Shown here: positions 50,287-58,095 of the stretch, one piece after another | Layout of the letters: each line of letters opens with the position of its first letter | Position numbering within the stretch: position 1 is the first letter of the stretch | Assembly (NCBI RefSeq): GCF_014947265.1 | Contig: NZ_JADCNK010000010.1 | Span: forward strand, 139,496-203,495 | Direction: 5' to 3' | Origin: Pedobacter sp014947265 | GTDB taxonomy: Bacteria; Bacteroidota; Bacteroidia; Sphingobacteriales; Sphingobacteriaceae | Length of the DNA: 64,000 bases | Translations under genes and position numbers: made by a program | Notes under the pieces: generated by a model | Told to the model about the DNA's origin: nothing | The model's database searches: none | What the model saw: only the letters and a program-made list of their open reading frames with translations

Positions 50287-50988
50287 TTAGTTAGATGAGA
50301 TGATCCGATTTTTAAGCTCACCTTTTTTGTCACCATCAAACAAGATCAGGTAAACTCTTCCATTATTAATCGTAAGAGAATCTAAACGTGTTACCACAGG
50401 TGGTGGATTTGTTGCTGTAGGGCTAGATAATTTAAATGCATATTTCATGATATTATTGACTTTTACTTTAAAAGTCTTAATCTCACCATGATCAATTGAA
50501 GATTCAATTGGATTAGCTGTGTTTGTACTGTCTGTAATCACAACTTTAGATCCAAGTGTGTAACCCAGGTTCAAAAAAGTTAACTTAGCAGAGTCCAGAT
50601 CTGGTTTTACATCATCCGTATAAACTTTCAATTTTGCAGGACCGCCTGTTTTGTCTTTATAATAAAAAACAGAATAATTCTGCCCAATTTTAAATTGCTG
50701 ATTAGCCAAAGAAGTAGCATCTACACCTGTACCTATGTTTTTGCTTGTGATACTAAAGACAGAATCGCCGGGTATAACAACATAACTTGTATTTGTATTA
50801 TAAGCTACCGAGGTTCCAATCTGTATCCCATTTAAATAAAAATTTTGAGTGGTATCGGTGGAAGCCGCTTGAAAAAAACGGATTTTCGCATCTCCTTTAA
50901 TGAAATTATCGTTTTTGATACAAGAGCTGATTAAAAAAACGCATGCAAAAAGAAGGAATATTTTGGAAAACAATATAGTATTTTTCAT
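50287..50988 (-). CDS. DUF4397 lipoprotein
   Basis: A 233-residue lipoprotein with lipobox LISSC (C23). The mature part has the DUF4397 pattern of Ig-like strands: KIRFFQAASTDTTQNFYLNGIQIGT, SYVVIPGDSVFSIT and DSAKLTFLNLGYTLGSKVVI. DUF4397 proteins are surface lipoproteins of unknown role in Bacteroidota and Actinobacteria. The next gene upstream (51048-51725) is a second, diverged copy with the same layout, so the pair arose by duplication. Confidence 0.85.
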   Translation of the reverse strand: MKNTILFSKIFLLFACVFLISSCIKNDNFIKGDAKIRFFQAASTDTTQNFYLNGIQIGTSVAYNTNTSYVVIPGDSVFSITSKNIGTGVDATSLANQQFKIGQNYSVFYYKDKTGGPAKLKVYTDDVKPDLDSAKLTFLNLGYTLGSKVVITDSTNTANPIESSIDHGEIKTFKVKVNNIMKYAFKLSSPTATNPPPVVTRLDSLTINNGRVYLILFDGDKKGELKNRIISSN

Positions 50989-51047
50989 ATAAAATTGCCA
51001 ATGCTAATAAAACGTAAAGATAGCAGAAAGCATATCAAACTTTGAAA

Positions 51048-51725
51048 TTAATTATCGGTAATGATATGTGCGGTTAATGTTGCAGCAGTAGTACCACTAA
51101 ACCAGATTGTATAAATTTTACCACCTACCAAATTTGTATTTTCAATCGTTTTAATACTACCGGAACCTACCACTGAATATCTTAAATTTAGACCTGTATC
51201 TACCGTAAAATAATTCGATGCTTCTTTAAAAGCCAATCCGTTAACGAATTGTGTACCTCCCTGCACCATAACGTTTATTCCTGTAGCAAAACTAGGTGTA
51301 AGGTTGATCAGTTTAATTTTCACCTTGGCTGATTCTGTATTACTCAGATTATCTTCATAATTCACAATTTCCAGCTCGCCCTTTTTATTGGTAACCAAAA
51401 AAGTAGTATAGGTAATAGATGGCGTAAAGTTTAATGAAGTATCTATACTCGTATCATTTGCTCCGGTGTAAGAAACACTTCTATTGCCTGAAGGTATTTT
51501 TACATATTCGCTCGTTTCGCCAAATGCTAAAGCTGAAGTGGTTAGTTTCTCATTATCTAAATAAAAATCCTGATGATCCCCGGCCAGCGAAGCATTAACC
51601 ATTTTTAACTTGGCCTGGCCATTAACTACTTCTCCTGGATTATTCTTTTTACAGGATGACAGACCTGTACTGCATAAGGCCACGAGCAAAAGCAGTAATT
51701 TCGGGAGATTGTTATAGATTTTCAT
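51048..51725 (-). CDS. DUF4397 lipoprotein, second copy
   Basis: A 225-residue lipoprotein with lipobox GLSSC (C25). It has the same Ig-like order as its downstream neighbour: AKLKMVNASLAGDHQDFYLDN, SEYVKIPSGNRSVSYT and SAKVKIKLINLTPSFATGINV, and it ends in TAHIITDN against NRIISSN in the other copy. It lies 59 bases upstream of the other copy on the same strand and the two may be cotranscribed. A dnaN terminator lies just upstream. Confidence 0.85.
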   Translation of the reverse strand: MKIYNNLPKLLLLLVALCSTGLSSCKKNNPGEVVNGQAKLKMVNASLAGDHQDFYLDNEKLTTSALAFGETSEYVKIPSGNRSVSYTGANDTSIDTSLNFTPSITYTTFLVTNKKGELEIVNYEDNLSNTESAKVKIKLINLTPSFATGINVMVQGGTQFVNGLAFKEASNYFTVDTGLNLRYSVVGSGSIKTIENTNLVGGKIYTIWFSGTTAATLTAHIITDN

Positions 51726-51756
51726 TAGTTTGTGTTAATTGATTGATTGGTTAAAA

Positions 51757-51785
51757 CAAAAATGGCTCGGTCAAAAACCAAGCCA
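51757..51785 (-). terminator. Intrinsic terminator of dnaN
   Basis: A 9-bp stem with one mismatch (arms 51763-51771 and 51777-51785). It is followed by TTTTTG on the minus strand, 31 bases past the dnaN stop codon. It separates the gldA-to-dnaN block from the DUF4397 genes. Confidence 0.7.
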
Positions 51786-51815
51786 CTTTCTTATCAAAAC
51801 TAATGAATTAGTTTT

Positions 51816-52940
51816 TTAATAACTATTGTTTAGCATCACAGGCATAACCAACATTAAAACATCTTCATTTTCGTCATTGGTTTGCGGAATTAAAAGTCCG
51901 GCTCTATTTGGCGTAGAAAGTTCTAAAGTAACTTCATCACCACTTAAATTACTTAACATTTCGATTAAAAAGCGTGCATTGAAACCAATTTCGAGGTCTT
52001 CACCATCATATTGGCAACTTAAACGCTCATGTGCCTCATTAGCAAAATCCAAATCTTCAGAAGAGATATTTAATTCACTTCCGCTAATTTTCAATCTTAC
52101 CTGATGCGTCGTTTTATTTGCAAAAATTACCACCCTGCGAAGAGTGTTTAAAAACAAACTCCTATCGATAATTAGCTTGTTTGGATTATTGGTTGGAATT
52201 ACCGCCTCATAATCAGGATAGCGCTCGTCTATTAAACGACACACTAAGTTGATATTTTCGAACTTAAAGAAAGCGCTTGTTGCATTATAATCTACTGATA
52301 CATTAATATCTGTTGAAGGTAAGGCAGCTTTTAAAAGTGTTAAGGCTTTTTTCGGAAGAATGAATGAGGTTGCTTTATCTGCTTTGCTATCCATGCGGCG
52401 ATATCTCACCAATTTATGAGCATCAGTAGCTACAAAGGTGATGTGCTGAGGAGATAACTGACAGAATACACCTGTCATAGCCGGGCGCAACTCATCATTA
52501 CTTACCGCGAAAATAGTTTTTGTTATGGCTTCGGTTAAAACTGATGCCGGTAAATTTACAGAAGAAGCGTTTTCTACTACAGGAATCTTCGGAAAATCAT
52601 CCCCATTTTCACCACTCAATTTATATTTACCATCTCCGGCGCTGATCTCGATCGCAAAAGTACTATCATCGATATTGAAAGCGATCGGTTGATCTGGTAA
52701 TGTTTTAAGTGTATCTAATAAAATTTTAGATGGAACAGCTACTTTACCTTCTTCCTTTGATTCTACAGCCAAAGCAGTTGTCATGCTGGTTTGCAGATCG
52801 GTAGCAGAGATAGTTAAGTTTCCATCTTTAATTTCGAAGAGAAAATTTTCTAATATAGGCAAAACCGTACTGCTGCTTGATGCACCATTTACGGTTTGTA
52901 AGTGTTTTAATAGAGTTGATGTGGATACAATAAATCTCAT
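51816..52940 (-). CDS. dnaN: DNA polymerase III subunit beta (sliding clamp)
   Basis: A 374-residue clamp protein of three repeated domains (about 1-125, 128-250 and 252-374). Family landmarks are MRFIVSTSTLLKHLQTVNG, the central FVATDAHKLVRYR segment and the C-terminal LVMPVMLNN, which carries the clamp-end residues for polymerase contact. It holds the replicative polymerase on DNA. It is not next to dnaA here; it follows gldG, an order also seen in Flavobacterium. A -7 box lies at 52960-52967. Confidence 0.96.
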   Translation of the reverse strand: MRFIVSTSTLLKHLQTVNGASSSSTVLPILENFLFEIKDGNLTISATDLQTSMTTALAVESKEEGKVAVPSKILLDTLKTLPDQPIAFNIDDSTFAIEISAGDGKYKLSGENGDDFPKIPVVENASSVNLPASVLTEAITKTIFAVSNDELRPAMTGVFCQLSPQHITFVATDAHKLVRYRRMDSKADKATSFILPKKALTLLKAALPSTDINVSVDYNATSAFFKFENINLVCRLIDERYPDYEAVIPTNNPNKLIIDRSLFLNTLRRVVIFANKTTHQVRLKISGSELNISSEDLDFANEAHERLSCQYDGEDLEIGFNARFLIEMLSNLSGDEVTLELSTPNRAGLLIPQTNDENEDVLMLVMPVMLNNSY

Positions 52941-52959
52941 GATGTTATTTAGTCTTCTT

Positions 52960-52967
52960 CAAAAATA
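52960..52967 (-). promoter_or_regulatory. TAnnTTTG -7 box for dnaN
   Basis: The minus strand reads TATTTTTG 19 bases upstream of the dnaN start codon, in the 33-bp gap after gldG. dnaN can therefore be expressed without gldFG. Confidence 0.45.
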
Positions 52968-52973
52968 TAAAAA

Positions 52974-54659
52974 TTATTTAGCGTACTTGTATTTGCGGTA
53001 ATAATGTTGAAAAATCGCAAAGAATATTAACAATAGCAAGGGCGCCACAACATTTATAAATTGCCATTTTGTTTTTTCGAGCTTAATTTTGGCTTTATCC
53101 AACAATCTGATCTTTACTTCTTTATTCCGTAGGGCAATTAAGTTATCATTATCTGTAAAATAATCGACAATGTTGAGCAATAAGGCCTTGTTGCCAAAAG
53201 TACGTTGCGAATAACGATCGAAACCTAATGGAAAAGGCGTTCCGTTTTGCGCTGATACCTGGTTTTTAAAAATATCTCCATCTCCTATCACGATCATTTT
53301 AGCCGATTTGCTGGCACTTTGTAAGGTATAAGGCTGTGTAATGGAAGCTGGTAAGGGGCGCCCTGCAAAAACCGACGGAAATTGACCTTCCAGCATTAAA
53401 CCAACATGTTGTGGTTTACTTTGGAAAGAACGCGGATCTAACTGTTCGCTTACCATTTGCAAGCTAAACAATTTCGGCACATTATATACTTTGTTATAAG
53501 GAGAGGTATTTAAGATGTACGATTTCTTCACACCTTTAAGCCCGATAGTATCTACCGTGCTGGGAAATTCAGATTTTACCCCATCCAGCTTTTTCACCAC
53601 ACTTTCAGCCGTATCAGGCAACAAAACAGGGTAATAAATCCAGGGTAATAGTTGCATTTGGTTCTGTCCGCCTACAACTCCTGTTGAAACCGGAATTTCG
53701 GCACTGTTAGCCGGATCAGCAATAATATTATAATTAATCCTTGCGCCATACATAAAAAGCATATCATCCAGGTTCAGATTATTATTAACAGCCATCTGTC
53801 CACCTTTTCCACGCAAACTATCCAATTCGGCAGTTACCTGGTCGATACTCCAAACTACCCTCCCGCCATTCATTACAAAATAGTTGATTTTGTATTTCTC
53901 AGTTTCTGTAAAGGATTTCCTGGGCTTGGCAATAATGAGCATTTTCAGTTTATCAAGCCCAGCCTTATCAATACTATTTAAATCAATACGGCCAACCAGA
54001 TAACTGTTGGATAGGGTGTGAATGGCATCAGCCAGTTGCAAATCAGAAAGTTCGCCATTTGATTCCGAGAAGCCAATCCTTGGATTATCACCAGAAAGTA
54101 CCTTCTTTAAACTTGAAGTAAAGATATACTCCAGATTTTCAATAGCACGGTTGATATTGTCTTCGTAATTCCCACGGGTATCCAAATTCTGAAAAAGTTT
54201 AATGGGGAATTCCTTACCCTCACTCTCCATCATCGCCATCGGAAATACGAGTTTCTGCGTTAACCCACTTTCTGTTTTAACACTTAAATTGGTTGCTTCT
54301 ATTCCTCTTTCGTACAAATTATTGATTACAGTATCCTGATCGGCCTGATTAAGCCCTGCTATAGGATCCACAAAAACCACTTTAACTTCCTTTTTAGCGT
54401 AAGCTTTATAATCAGATAAAATATCCGACACGGCAGCTTGCAGGCGTTTAAATGCAGGTGGCAACTCTCCAGCTAAAAATACAGTAATCATTACTGGTTT
54501 TTCATTTTTCTGCAGTAAAGTTTTTGTTTTCTCACTCAGTGTAAAACGTTTATCGGCTGTAAAATCAAAACGATGAAAAGCATACTGCCCAACAACATTT
54601 AAAATAATCAGTGCCGTTATTACTATGATCAAATTAATCCATTTATTCTTCAGCTTCAT
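52974..54659 (-). CDS. gldG: Gliding motility ABC transporter component GldG
   Basis: A 561-residue protein with an N-terminal membrane helix (about 9-26), a large periplasmic GldG/ABC-associated domain (LSEKTKTLLQKNEKPVMITVFLAGELPPAFKRL near 40-75, then a DUF4350-like part with RVVWSIDQVTAELDS) and a C-terminal membrane helix (about 537-553). GldG pairs with GldF and the ATPase GldA in an ABC transporter linked to gliding and type 9 secretion. Its start overlaps the gldF stop codon in TAATG. dnaN follows. Confidence 0.93.
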   Translation of the reverse strand: MKLKNKWINLIIVITALIILNVVGQYAFHRFDFTADKRFTLSEKTKTLLQKNEKPVMITVFLAGELPPAFKRLQAAVSDILSDYKAYAKKEVKVVFVDPIAGLNQADQDTVINNLYERGIEATNLSVKTESGLTQKLVFPMAMMESEGKEFPIKLFQNLDTRGNYEDNINRAIENLEYIFTSSLKKVLSGDNPRIGFSESNGELSDLQLADAIHTLSNSYLVGRIDLNSIDKAGLDKLKMLIIAKPRKSFTETEKYKINYFVMNGGRVVWSIDQVTAELDSLRGKGGQMAVNNNLNLDDMLFMYGARINYNIIADPANSAEIPVSTGVVGGQNQMQLLPWIYYPVLLPDTAESVVKKLDGVKSEFPSTVDTIGLKGVKKSYILNTSPYNKVYNVPKLFSLQMVSEQLDPRSFQSKPQHVGLMLEGQFPSVFAGRPLPASITQPYTLQSASKSAKMIVIGDGDIFKNQVSAQNGTPFPLGFDRYSQRTFGNKALLLNIVDYFTDNDNLIALRNKEVKIRLLDKAKIKLEKTKWQFINVVAPLLLLIFFAIFQHYYRKYKYAK

Positions 54660-55384
54660 TATCGTTTACCTCCTATTATTAATTTGGTGAACAATAAAAA
54701 AAGTACTGAAAAGGAAATAAAGTAAATCAGATCTCTGGTGTCTAAAACCCCACGGCTTATCGAAGTATAATGTTGATTAATGCCTAAGTTGCGAATGATA
54801 TTCTCCATACTTTGAAATGCGGCAATCTGACTACTATAATCGAAGCCTAAAAAAGCAAATGCACACAAGGCCGCACTAATAACAAATGCAATAACCTGAT
54901 TTTTAGTTAATGCAGAAGAGAAAATACCAATTGCTGTAAATGCCGCACCCAATAAAAACAAGCCAATATAGGAACCAATAACCGATCCAGAATCTATATT
55001 TCCTTCAGGAAAACCTAATTTTGAGATACTATAATAATAGACTAAGGTTGGGATTAAGGCAAATAATACCAAAACCAGGCTCGCTAAATATTTTGCCACA
55101 ATAATCTGCCAGATTTGGATGGGCCGGGTAATTAAAAGTTCGAAAGTCCCCTCTCTCCTTTCTTCGGCAAAAGAGCGCATCGTAATGGCGGGAATGAGAA
55201 ACATGAAAAGATAAGGCACTAAACTAAAAAAGCCATCAAGTTCGGCATAACCATAATCAAGCACTGAGGTATCAGGAAAAAACCAAAGCAACAGGCCAGA
55301 AACCAACAGAAAAATGCCAATGGTAATGTATGCTACCATCGAACTTAAGAAACTGAATAACTCGCGTTTAAAAACTGCGTACAT
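54659..55384 (-). CDS. gldF: Gliding motility ABC transporter permease GldF
   Basis: A 241-residue ABC-2 type permease with six membrane helices. The N-terminus (MYAVFKRELFSFLSSMVAYI) and the segment RSFAEERREGTFELLITRPI (about 68-87), which contacts the ATPase, are diagnostic. It overlaps gldG by one base. The gene for the ATPase GldA is not directly upstream; an outer-membrane protein gene lies between. Confidence 0.93.
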   Translation of the reverse strand: MYAVFKRELFSFLSSMVAYITIGIFLLVSGLLLWFFPDTSVLDYGYAELDGFFSLVPYLFMFLIPAITMRSFAEERREGTFELLITRPIQIWQIIVAKYLASLVLVLFALIPTLVYYYSISKLGFPEGNIDSGSVIGSYIGLFLLGAAFTAIGIFSSALTKNQVIAFVISAALCAFAFLGFDYSSQIAAFQSMENIIRNLGINQHYTSISRGVLDTRDLIYFISFSVLFLLFTKLIIGGKR

Positions 55385-55457
55385 AGTTAAATTTAAGTGC
55401 CGAAGTTAAGAAATATTTTTTCGTTAGGTTACCGGGCTTAGAATCGCTGAGCATAAC

Positions 55458-56000
55458 TTACAAGCCAAACATATAGGCAAACCTGATTCCCACAAATCCT
55501 TTACTATCTGATTTGTTTAAGCCGGCAATATTGTTTTTACCCGTCCATGCTTCGTATCGGATCCCTAAATCGAGTTTATTTCCTCCTGAAAGTTTGAATT
55601 GATTGCCAATACCGGGCGACCAGGCAAATAAGGTTTTTTGCTCCTTATTTAAGGGCAAAGCGGCTCCCAATTGACCTTCAGCATAAAAGCTTTCACTCAA
55701 TTGGTATTTCAGTCCGGCTTTTGCAGGAATATAAGTTAAATCCTGCACATTGAAAAGTTGGTTCCTTCGGCCAAAAAAGTTCATAAAACCTGCATTTAAA
55801 GTTATGGCAAAATTTTCTGCAACCGGAAGATCAGCTTTTACTGATGCACCTAATCCAATTCCTGAAAGGTTAGAAAAATTACCTGACGGTAGACCAATTT
55901 CTGCCGCAACACCAATATTAGGGCTATTTTGAGCTTTTAAAAGTGTCGGACTTAAAAATAAAAAAGCTATAAGTATAATTTTGATTTTTATGATACGCAT
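55458..56000 (-). CDS. Small outer-membrane beta-barrel protein
   Basis: A 180-residue protein with a signal peptide (1-23, TLLKAQ) and about eight amphipathic strands, such as IGVAAEIGLPSGNF, GIGLGASVKADLP, FAITLNAGFMNFF and FYAEGQLGAALPL. The last residue pattern, GFVGIRFAYMFGL, gives an aromatic-rich end suitable for BAM insertion. It resembles PorT/OmpA-barrel-like Bacteroidota proteins without a periplasmic domain. It lies 5 bases after gldA and 73 before gldF, so it is inserted in a gld transcription unit; a link to the type 9 secretion envelope is possible but not shown. Confidence 0.8.
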   Translation of the reverse strand: MRIIKIKIILIAFLFLSPTLLKAQNSPNIGVAAEIGLPSGNFSNLSGIGLGASVKADLPVAENFAITLNAGFMNFFGRRNQLFNVQDLTYIPAKAGLKYQLSESFYAEGQLGAALPLNKEQKTLFAWSPGIGNQFKLSGGNKLDLGIRYEAWTGKNNIAGLNKSDSKGFVGIRFAYMFGL

Positions 56001-56005
56001 GAAAT

Positions 56006-56713
56006 TTAAGCGGTTAATTTTCTGAAAATATCTTCTAATGATTGTTGTTGATGCGCTTTTTTAAGCCCCTCGAGTGAATCGCTTGCTACAATTTTACCTT
56101 TGTTAATAATGATGATGTCATCACAAATGGCTTCAACTTCTTGCATAATGTGGGTAGAGATAACCACCGTTTTAGCTTTGCCCAGTGTTTTGATCAGTTG
56201 CCGAATGTCGACCAGTTGGTTTGGGTCTAAACCAGAAGTGGGCTCATCTAAAATTAAAACCGCCGGATTATGAATAATCGCCTGGGCCAGACCTACTCTT
56301 TGGCGATACCCTTTAGATAACATACCAATTTTTTTATGTTGTTCTGGTGTTAAGCCTACCATTTTGATGACTTCGTCAATCCTTGCAGGTAAATTAATAA
56401 GTTTATACGTTTGACCAACAAAGTTTAAAAATTCCTTTACATACATATCAGTATAAAGTGGCGTATTTTCAGGAAGGTAGCCAATATGCTTTTTAGCTTC
56501 AATGGCATCAGAAAGAATGCTTTTACCAGAAATTTCAGCCTCACCAGATGTAGGTGATAAATAACCGGTAAGCATACGCATAGTGGTAGATTTACCAGCT
56601 CCATTTGGACCGAGGAAACCCAAAATACGGCCTGGTTTAGCCTCAAAACTGATGGAATCAACCGCTTTTTGCTTATCGTAATGTTTAGAAAGATTTTTAA
56701 CTGAAATACTCAT
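56006..56713 (-). CDS. gldA: Gliding motility ABC transporter ATPase GldA
   Basis: A 235-residue ABC ATPase. I start it at 56713 (MSISVKNLSKHYDKQKAV); the longer reading adds nine residues without similarity. Motifs are Walker A GPNGAGKST, signature LSKGYRQRVGLAQAI (a variant of LSGGQ), Walker B ILDEPTSGLDP and the H-loop STHIM. In Flavobacterium, gldA works with gldF and gldG, and here it is separated from gldF only by the beta-barrel gene. This supports GldA rather than a generic transporter. Confidence 0.9.
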   Translation of the reverse strand: MSISVKNLSKHYDKQKAVDSISFEAKPGRILGFLGPNGAGKSTTMRMLTGYLSPTSGEAEISGKSILSDAIEAKKHIGYLPENTPLYTDMYVKEFLNFVGQTYKLINLPARIDEVIKMVGLTPEQHKKIGMLSKGYRQRVGLAQAIIHNPAVLILDEPTSGLDPNQLVDIRQLIKTLGKAKTVVISTHIMQEVEAICDDIIIINKGKIVASDSLEGLKKAHQQQSLEDIFRKLTA

Positions 56714-56723
56714 TTTGTATTTT

Positions 56724-56803
56724 TTACCACAGATTTGCACAGATCAACACAGATTTCATAATTGGTTAAACCGATCTGTGTGCATCCTTTCCATCTGTGG
56801 TTA
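56724..56803. repeat. ACCACAGAT / ATCTGTGGT intergenic repeat
   Basis: An imperfect palindrome with ends ACCACAGAT (56726-56734) and ATCTGTGGTT (56793-56802). Inside are CACAGATCAACACAGAT and GATCTGTGTGCATC. Its right end overlaps the stop codon of the glycerophosphodiesterase gene. Relatives lie at 15348-15607 and 29369-29433. Confidence 0.65.
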
Positions 56804-57721
56804 ATTAATATGCGGTGAACTTATTTTTTTATTATACCTAAATTTGTCCAACTCTTCTGATACCTGTTGTAAATTATCACCAGACAAAATATCTGCACCG
56901 TTGTTAACCAAATGATAATAAACATTTTTTACCGGACTGGCAATGGCACTTTTATCGATATTCCCCATAGTACCTAAAATAGTGGTAATACCTTTAGCAT
57001 GTAAATATTGGTATAATTCTTTATCTGGAGCAGAAACACCAACAAATGCTACAATCCGGTTATTGGGAATACCAATATTATTTAAGCGTTTCAATTCTGC
57101 TTTCTTTTGAACAGATGCAGAAATCATTAAATCAGGCGCCAAATGATGCACTTCTTTTGCCTGATCTGCAGTATAGGTGATGATAATTGAATTACTTTCT
57201 ACTTTATATTGCCTTACTTTTTCAATCACTTTTGCATAAGAAACGCCTTTTTTCAAATCGATGGTTAACAAAACTTTTCCCTTGCTCCAGCTCAGCACGC
57301 TATCCAAAGTGGGTATTTTAAATTTTGTTTCCTTGCCTTCCTCATCTTTCAGGTTAAAAGCTTTCAACTCTTCGTAGGTATAATTGCCAATTGGCCCTTT
57401 CCCTGTAGAAGTCCGATCGAGCTCATCATCGTGCATAATTACCATGACGGAATCTTTACTGTAAGCAATATCAAATTCGATTATTACCGGATTATAAGTA
57501 GTGGCATTATCGAATGTTTCGATACAGTTTTCAGGAAAACCAGGCATTGGGCCTCCCCGATGGGCACTGATTAATGGAAAACGGTTTTCTGGCGACCATT
57601 TTAAGAATTGATATAACTCCGCAGGTGTATTAAATTTAATATATTGGTGTTTTTTTTCTTCTGGTTTGCATGAGGTAAAAACTGCCACAATAACCAAAAA
57701 TAGTAAATGATGGAATTTCAT
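56801..57721 (-). CDS. Glycerophosphodiester phosphodiesterase-family lipoprotein
   Basis: A 306-residue GDPD-fold protein. The signal peptide ends in lipobox VFTSC (C18). Catalytic features are H54-R55 (SAHRGG), E64-N65 (PENCIETFD), E-x-D in IEFDIAYSKDS and H94 in MVIMHDDELDRTST. These hydrolyse glycerophosphodiesters released from phospholipids. The protein sits on a membrane facing the periplasm. The -7 box at 57726-57733 is 4 bases before the start codon. Confidence 0.9.
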   Translation of the reverse strand: MKFHHLLFLVIVAVFTSCKPEEKKHQYIKFNTPAELYQFLKWSPENRFPLISAHRGGPMPGFPENCIETFDNATTYNPVIIEFDIAYSKDSVMVIMHDDELDRTSTGKGPIGNYTYEELKAFNLKDEEGKETKFKIPTLDSVLSWSKGKVLLTIDLKKGVSYAKVIEKVRQYKVESNSIIITYTADQAKEVHHLAPDLMISASVQKKAELKRLNNIGIPNNRIVAFVGVSAPDKELYQYLHAKGITTILGTMGNIDKSAIASPVKNVYYHLVNNGADILSGDNLQQVSEELDKFRYNKKISSPHIN

Positions 57722-57725
57722 GTTT

Positions 57726-57733
57726 CAAAAGTA
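57726..57733 (-). promoter_or_regulatory. TAnnTTTG -7 box for the phosphodiesterase
   Basis: The minus strand reads TACTTTTG, ending four bases before the start codon. It implies a leaderless or nearly leaderless message. Confidence 0.5.
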
Positions 57734-57882
57734 GGAAAAAATGGAAGACGGAAGCGGTAAAATGGAATGTTAAATCTGAAACCGATACGCTCTGCTATTG
57801 CTTTCCTCAATCTTTTGAACCACATAAGAGATTTAAGAACATATAAGCTGACTGGTCATATATCTGATTCCTTTTATAAAGG

Positions 57883-57906
57883 ATGCTGAAATAAATTCAG
57901 CATGAC
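57883..57906. repeat. Small hairpin with ATGACG end
   Basis: Arms ATGCTGAA (57883-57890) and TTCAGCAT (57895-57902) with a 4-base loop, then GACG. It looks like one end of the GTCAT/ATGAC family. It lies in the 374-bp gap 57722-58095, which has no gene. Confidence 0.5.
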
Positions 57907-57936
57907 GATAGCATCGGTTATTGTGTTTATAAAAAA

Positions 57937-58077
57937 CCTTAAGCCTTATACCTTTACCTCACCTGACCACCTGAGCCGCATAAGCGCATCTAAGTTTTAT
58001 GCAACATCATAATTTCACTGTTCCTTTAACGCTGATCAAAAACCTTTTACCTTTTACCTCTTACCTTTTACCTTATT
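57937..58077. repeat. CCTTNNN heptanucleotide arrays before glyS
   Basis: Two short arrays with a 7-bp period: CCTTAAG, CCTTATA, CCTTTAC (57937-57957), and CCTTTTA, CCTTTTA, CCTCTTA, CCTTTTA, CCTTATT (58043-58077). The second ends four bases before the glyS -7 box. They are a different motif from the GACTNNN arrays but have the same period. Confidence 0.6.
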
Positions 58078-58080
58078 TAT

Positions 58081-58088
58081 TATCTTTG
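58081..58088 (+). promoter_or_regulatory. TAnnTTTG -7 box for glyS
   Basis: TATCTTTG ends seven bases before the glyS ATG at 58096. Confidence 0.5.
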
Positions 58089-58095
58089 CTGCATT

